From JBOHUC01 sp050733935 (GTDB lineage: Bacteria; Eisenbacteria; RBG-16-71-46; DASYSL01): DNA of 33,180 nucleotides. Each line of letters opens with the position of its first letter. The first letter of the stretch is position 1. Shown here one piece after another: positions 30,411 through 33,180 of the stretch. The stretch covers positions 1 through 33,180 of the forward strand of contig JBOHUC010000184.1 of assembly GCA_050733935.1 (NCBI GenBank). Reading direction: 5' to 3'. A model generated the notes under the pieces. The model was not told where the DNA came from. It did not search any database and saw only the letters and a program-made list of their open reading frames with translations. A program made the translations under genes and the position numbers.

Positions 30411-32105
30411 ATGGCGCAATTCGACGGCGCCTTCCAGGACGAGCTCGAGAGTCTCGACCGCAAGAACTGGGGTCTCTGGCTCCTCAACGCCCTGTTGTTG
30501 GTCGTGATGGCCGGGGTCATCACGTCCCTCTACCTGCCGAACGTCTGGGGCGTCGTGATGCCGGACGTGCCCGCACCCGAGACGCGCGGCATGCTCGTCA
30601 CCGGCATGTGCGGTCTCGTCCTCATCTTCATGCTCTACATGCTGCTCAAGCAGCGGCAGATGGCGAGTCTCAGGACCGACCTGTTCCGCGCCCGCATGAA
30701 GGAGGAGATCCTCCGCTCGCGTCTGTCCGAGATCACGTCCCTGTTCGACATGTCCACGTCCGTGAACATGCAGCTCACGGTGGACTCGATCCTCGACATC
30801 ATCACGCGCCGGGTTCTCACCTGCCTCGAAGCCGACCAGTCGTCCGTGCTCATGCTGAATCCCGAGACCCAGACGCTCGAAGCGCGGTCCGTGCACGGCG
30901 TGGACGCCGACTTCGTGAAGGACGCGTCGATCAAGCTCGGCGAGGGGATCGCGGGCTACGTCGCGCAGCACGGCGAGCCGATGGTGCTGAACCCGGAGGA
31001 CGTGATGCGCCGCTTCGCGGCCTCGCGGAAGACCGGACGGAACATCACCTCGGCGCTCTGCATCCCGCTCATGGTCAAGGGACGGGCGATCGGCGTGCTC
31101 AACATCAACCGCATCGACCGCGACCGGCCGTTCACGGCCGGGGACGCCCGCGTGCTGGCGGTGTTCGGGGAGCACACGGCCGTCGCGATCCAGAAGATCG
31201 AGGACTACAGGGCGCTCGATTCCCGGGCATCGCTGCTCGAGGAGGCGAACCGAAGGCTCGCCGAGATCAACCGGATGAAGGAGATCTTCCTCACGACCGT
31301 GAGCCACGAGCTCAAGACGCCGCTCACTTGCATCATCGCGTACGCTGAGTTCCTCCGTCAGGACGAGACATCGATCGCGCCGGAGCAGCGGAAGACGTTC
31401 TCGCGCATCCTCTACGATCAGGCGAGCCGGCTCCTCGAGCTCGTGAACGACATCATGGACCTGTCGCGCCTCGAGGGTGGCGCCGTGAAGCTCAACCTGG
31501 CGCCGACCAACATGAACGAGGTCGTGGAAGGGTGCGTGCAGACGCTCGAGACGCTCGCCGTGCGGAAGGGCATCCGGCTCGAGCAGCGGCTTGCGACCGG
31601 GCTTCCGACGATCCCGCTCGACGCGTCGAAGCTTCGCCAGGTGGTCGTCAATCTCCTCAACAACGCGATCAAGTTCACGGAAGGCGGCGGGACGATCGAG
31701 ATCGCGACCGTTCAGGAAAATGGGAACGTGCGGATCGAGGTGTCGGATTCGGGAATCGGGATCCCCGCGCGCGACCTGAACCGGATCTTCGATCTGTTCG
31801 CGCGCTCGGAAGTGGCGATCCACCGGAACTACGAGGGGCTCGGACTCGGGCTTCATCTCGTGAAGCGACTCGTCGAGCTGCATGGCGGGCGGGTGTGGGT
31901 CGAGAGCACGCCCGGAAAGGGCAGCCGTTTCTTCTTCAGCCTGCCGATCGTGGGGGCACTCCCGGAGCTCACGCCGGGATCGGGTGCGGGTGCGGGGACA
32001 GGTGCGGCCGCCGATGCGGTGCGCCCGACCGAAGTAACGGAGGCTGCGGCTGCTTCGCCGGCGCGCGAGCCCGTCGAAGCCGCGAGCGAGGATCGCGCAG
32101 CCTAG
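30411..32105 (+). CDS. membrane sensor histidine kinase (GAF-HisKA-HATPase)
   Basis: The product has 564 residues. Two membrane helices (about 21-41 and 61-79) enclose a short loop, then come a coiled segment (83-113), a GAF domain (about 115-265), a second coil (268-292), HisKA (293-358) and HATPase (400-515), with a Gly/Ala/Pro-rich tail. The kinase core is intact: H-box VSHELKTP (His299), N-box NLLNNAIKFT (417/418), G1 DSGIGI (446-451), F-box IFDLF and G2 GLGLGL. With only a 20-residue outer loop, the signal is probably read by GAF, inside the cell. An ATG at 30399 is also in frame, but GGAGG at 30401-30405 points to the start at 30411. No full response regulator is adjacent; the convergent receiver-only gene is the nearest. 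Confidence 0.93.
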   Translation: MAQFDGAFQDELESLDRKNWGLWLLNALLLVVMAGVITSLYLPNVWGVVMPDVPAPETRGMLVTGMCGLVLIFMLYMLLKQRQMASLRTDLFRARMKEEILRSRLSEITSLFDMSTSVNMQLTVDSILDIITRRVLTCLEADQSSVLMLNPETQTLEARSVHGVDADFVKDASIKLGEGIAGYVAQHGEPMVLNPEDVMRRFAASRKTGRNITSALCIPLMVKGRAIGVLNINRIDRDRPFTAGDARVLAVFGEHTAVAIQKIEDYRALDSRASLLEEANRRLAEINRMKEIFLTTVSHELKTPLTCIIAYAEFLRQDETSIAPEQRKTFSRILYDQASRLLELVNDIMDLSRLEGGAVKLNLAPTNMNEVVEGCVQTLETLAVRKGIRLEQRLATGLPTIPLDASKLRQVVVNLLNNAIKFTEGGGTIEIATVQENGNVRIEVSDSGIGIPARDLNRIFDLFARSEVAIHRNYEGLGLGLHLVKRLVELHGGRVWVESTPGKGSRFFFSLPIVGALPELTPGSGAGAGTGAAADAVRPTEVTEAAAASPAREPVEAASEDRAA

Positions 32106-32129
32106 TTCGTCCGGGCCCCGTTCAAAGAA

Positions 32130-32519
32130 CTACAGCGGACGGTCGGTCTGCTGGCTGTCGAGCAGCTTCGCGATCCGCGTTTTCAGTCCTTCCATTCCTT
32201 CCGGCTTCCGCTCCAATCCCGAAGCGCCGTGCTCGAGCGCGTACTGCTCGTCCACGGCCGGCTCGCTCGTGTGGAGCAGCACGGGAATCCATTCGTTGTC
32301 CCGCCGCAACGTCACGAGCAGCGATTCGCAGTTGCCGCCTTCCGTGCGCGGCTCGAGCACGATCACGTCCGGCTCGACGTCGCTCACGGCGGCCAGCGCC
32401 TCCTCCACCGTGCTCGCCTCGTAGAAGGACCAGCCCTCGCTCTGGATCATGCCCGCGAGCGCGTCCTTCATGTCGGGGTCGTCATCCACGACGAGAATGC
32501 GGGGTCCACCGGGTTTCAA
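32130..32519 (-). CDS. stand-alone receiver protein with Glu at the phosphorylation site
   Basis: This 129-residue protein consists of a single REC domain with no output domain. The acidic pocket (Asp12-Asp14), the switch Thr84 (VLLHTSEP) and Lys105 (ERKP) are conserved. The residue that should be the phospho-accepting Asp is Glu56 (IVLEPRTEGG, codon GAG). Such Asp-to-Glu changes often mimic the phosphorylated state, so this may be constitutively active or regulated by other means. The start is TTG at 32519, with AGGAGG six or so bases upstream; the longer open frame to 32651 is not coding-like. It lies 37 bases downstream of the copper-type ATPase gene on the same strand, so it is probably co-transcribed with it. 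Confidence 0.85.
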   Translation of the reverse strand: MKPGGPRILVVDDDPDMKDALAGMIQSEGWSFYEASTVEEALAAVSDVEPDVIVLEPRTEGGNCESLLVTLRRDNEWIPVLLHTSEPAVDEQYALEHGASGLERKPEGMEGLKTRIAKLLDSQQTDRPL

Positions 32520-32556
32520 CGAGACCTCCTGTCGGATGCGAAAACGCCGGGCGCGC

Positions 32557-33180
32557 TCACGTCCCGGACCCTCCGGGCAGAGGAAGACGCGCGAGCCGAA
32601 GCGAGTTCGCCACCACTGAAACCGAGGACAGCGCCATGGCGCCGGCGGCAAGCATGGGATTCAAACTCAAACCGAACGCCGGCACAAGCACTCCTGCAGC
32701 GAGAGGGATCCCGACGACGTTGTAGACGAACGCCCAGAACAGATTCTGCCGGATCGTCCCGAGCGTGCGCCGGGCGAGCGTGACCACGCGGCTCACCCCC
32801 GCGAGGTCCCCCCGGAGAAGCGTGACGTCGGCGGCGTCGAGTGCCACGTCCGAGCCCGTGCCGAGCGCCACGCCGAGATCGGCGACCGCGAGCGCCGGCG
32901 CGTCGTTCACACCGTCGCCCACCATGGCTACGGTCCGGCCGCGTGCGCGGATGCCTTCGATGGCGGAAGCTTTTCCTTCGGGCGGAATTCCGGCCCGTAC
33001 GTCCTCGATGCCGACGGCCTGAGCGACCGCCCGGGCGGGCTCCTCGGCGTCCCCCGTGAGAAGCACGACCGAAAGCCCGGCATCGCGCAGTCGTGCCACT
33101 TCGGCGGCCGCGTCCTCCTTCACCGTGTCGGCGAGTGCGAGGAGGCCGAGCGCACGCCCGCCGCGCGACAGGGCGAGCAC
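32557..33180 (-). CDS. heavy-metal (copper-type) P1B ATPase, C-terminal part (cut by window edge)
   Basis: Only the last 207 residues are inside the window; the 5' end lies beyond 33180. Seen are the end of the phosphorylation/nucleotide-binding domain with LADTVKEDA and the hinge GDGVNDAPALA. The last two membrane helices follow, one with YNVVGIPLAAG and the last with MALSSVSVVANSLRL. The YN and M-x-SS residues are characteristic of Cu+-exporting P1B-1 ATPases (CopA type). The protein would export monovalent copper across the inner membrane. The C-terminal end at 32557 is natural. The phosphorylated DKTGT and metal-binding CPC motifs are not visible here. Confidence 0.88.
   Translation of the reverse strand: MLALSRGGRALGLLALADTVKEDAAAEVARLRDAGLSVVLLTGDAEEPARAVAQAVGIEDVRAGIPPEGKASAIEGIRARGRTVAMVGDGVNDAPALAVADLGVALGTGSDVALDAADVTLLRGDLAGVSRVVTLARRTLGTIRQNLFWAFVYNVVGIPLAAGVLVPAFGLSLNPMLAAGAMALSSVSVVANSLRLARLPLPGGSGT

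Noticed and set aside
30288..31883. 531-codon minus-strand frame opposite the sensor kinase
   Set aside because: Antisense to a complete HisKA/HATPase gene; no domain is recognisable.

Overview
The window is high in G+C, with dense genes on both strands and long antisense ORFs that are only codon-bias shadows. I see no tRNA, rRNA, CRISPR array, transposase or phage gene. Multihaem cytochromes, several secreted or lipid-anchored proteins, and two secreted proteins ending in the same FlgD-Ig-like sorting-type module point to an uncultured Gram-negative lineage with an outer membrane. That style is common in the FCB group (for example Candidatus Eisenbacteria-like genomes). The taxonomic suggestion is an inference from style, not a demonstrated match.

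Layout. 1-1197: rsgA, a ribosome-assembly GTPase. 4639-1216 (minus): ECF sigma factor, membrane-anchored putative anti-sigma factor, ABC ATPase and ABC-2 permease, a tight regulated-transporter operon. 7563-4759 (minus): a large PAS / degenerate transmitter / REC / REC / HPt protein with its own terminator. 7841-10402 (plus): a secreted protein with a dockerin-like calcium-binding region and a C-terminal sorting-type domain, then a fasciclin lipoprotein. 11029-10484 (minus): a Yip1-type membrane protein.

11381-15902 (plus) is the most striking block. It holds a decahaem MtrA/DmsE-type cytochrome, an MtrB/PioB-type outer-membrane barrel, a monohaem cytochrome c, a NapC/NirT-like membrane tetrahaem cytochrome and a small two-helix membrane protein started by GTG. 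Together they could move electrons between the quinone pool and the outer surface, so this is a candidate extracellular electron transfer or metal-oxidation conduit. A strong bidirectional hairpin closes the block.

15989-21239 holds a DUF4136-like lipoprotein, a MOP/ANKH-like exporter, a hypothetical membrane-anchored protein, a LysM protein, a small lipoprotein and a thioredoxin-TPR protein. 21468-24612 (plus) is a tightly overlapped set: a Nal1/trypsin-like serine protease lipoprotein, a small lipoprotein that looks like a free-standing copy of the protease's N-terminal domain, and a membrane-fused spermidine-synthase-like enzyme. The two downstream genes use CTG and TTG starts that overlap the preceding stop.

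25678-24617 (minus) is a class A beta-lactamase whose start codon overlaps that of a divergent ankyrin-repeat gene (25677-26345), which is followed by a MATE exporter. The MATE gene runs 70 bases into a convergent secreted PA-domain zinc metalloprotease (29512-27794), which is itself translationally coupled to a small anchored protein (30090-29512). 30411-32105 (plus) is an intact GAF-HisKA-HATPase sensor kinase. Facing it are a stand-alone receiver protein with Glu in place of the phospho-accepting Asp and the 3' part of a copper-type P1B ATPase cut by the window edge.
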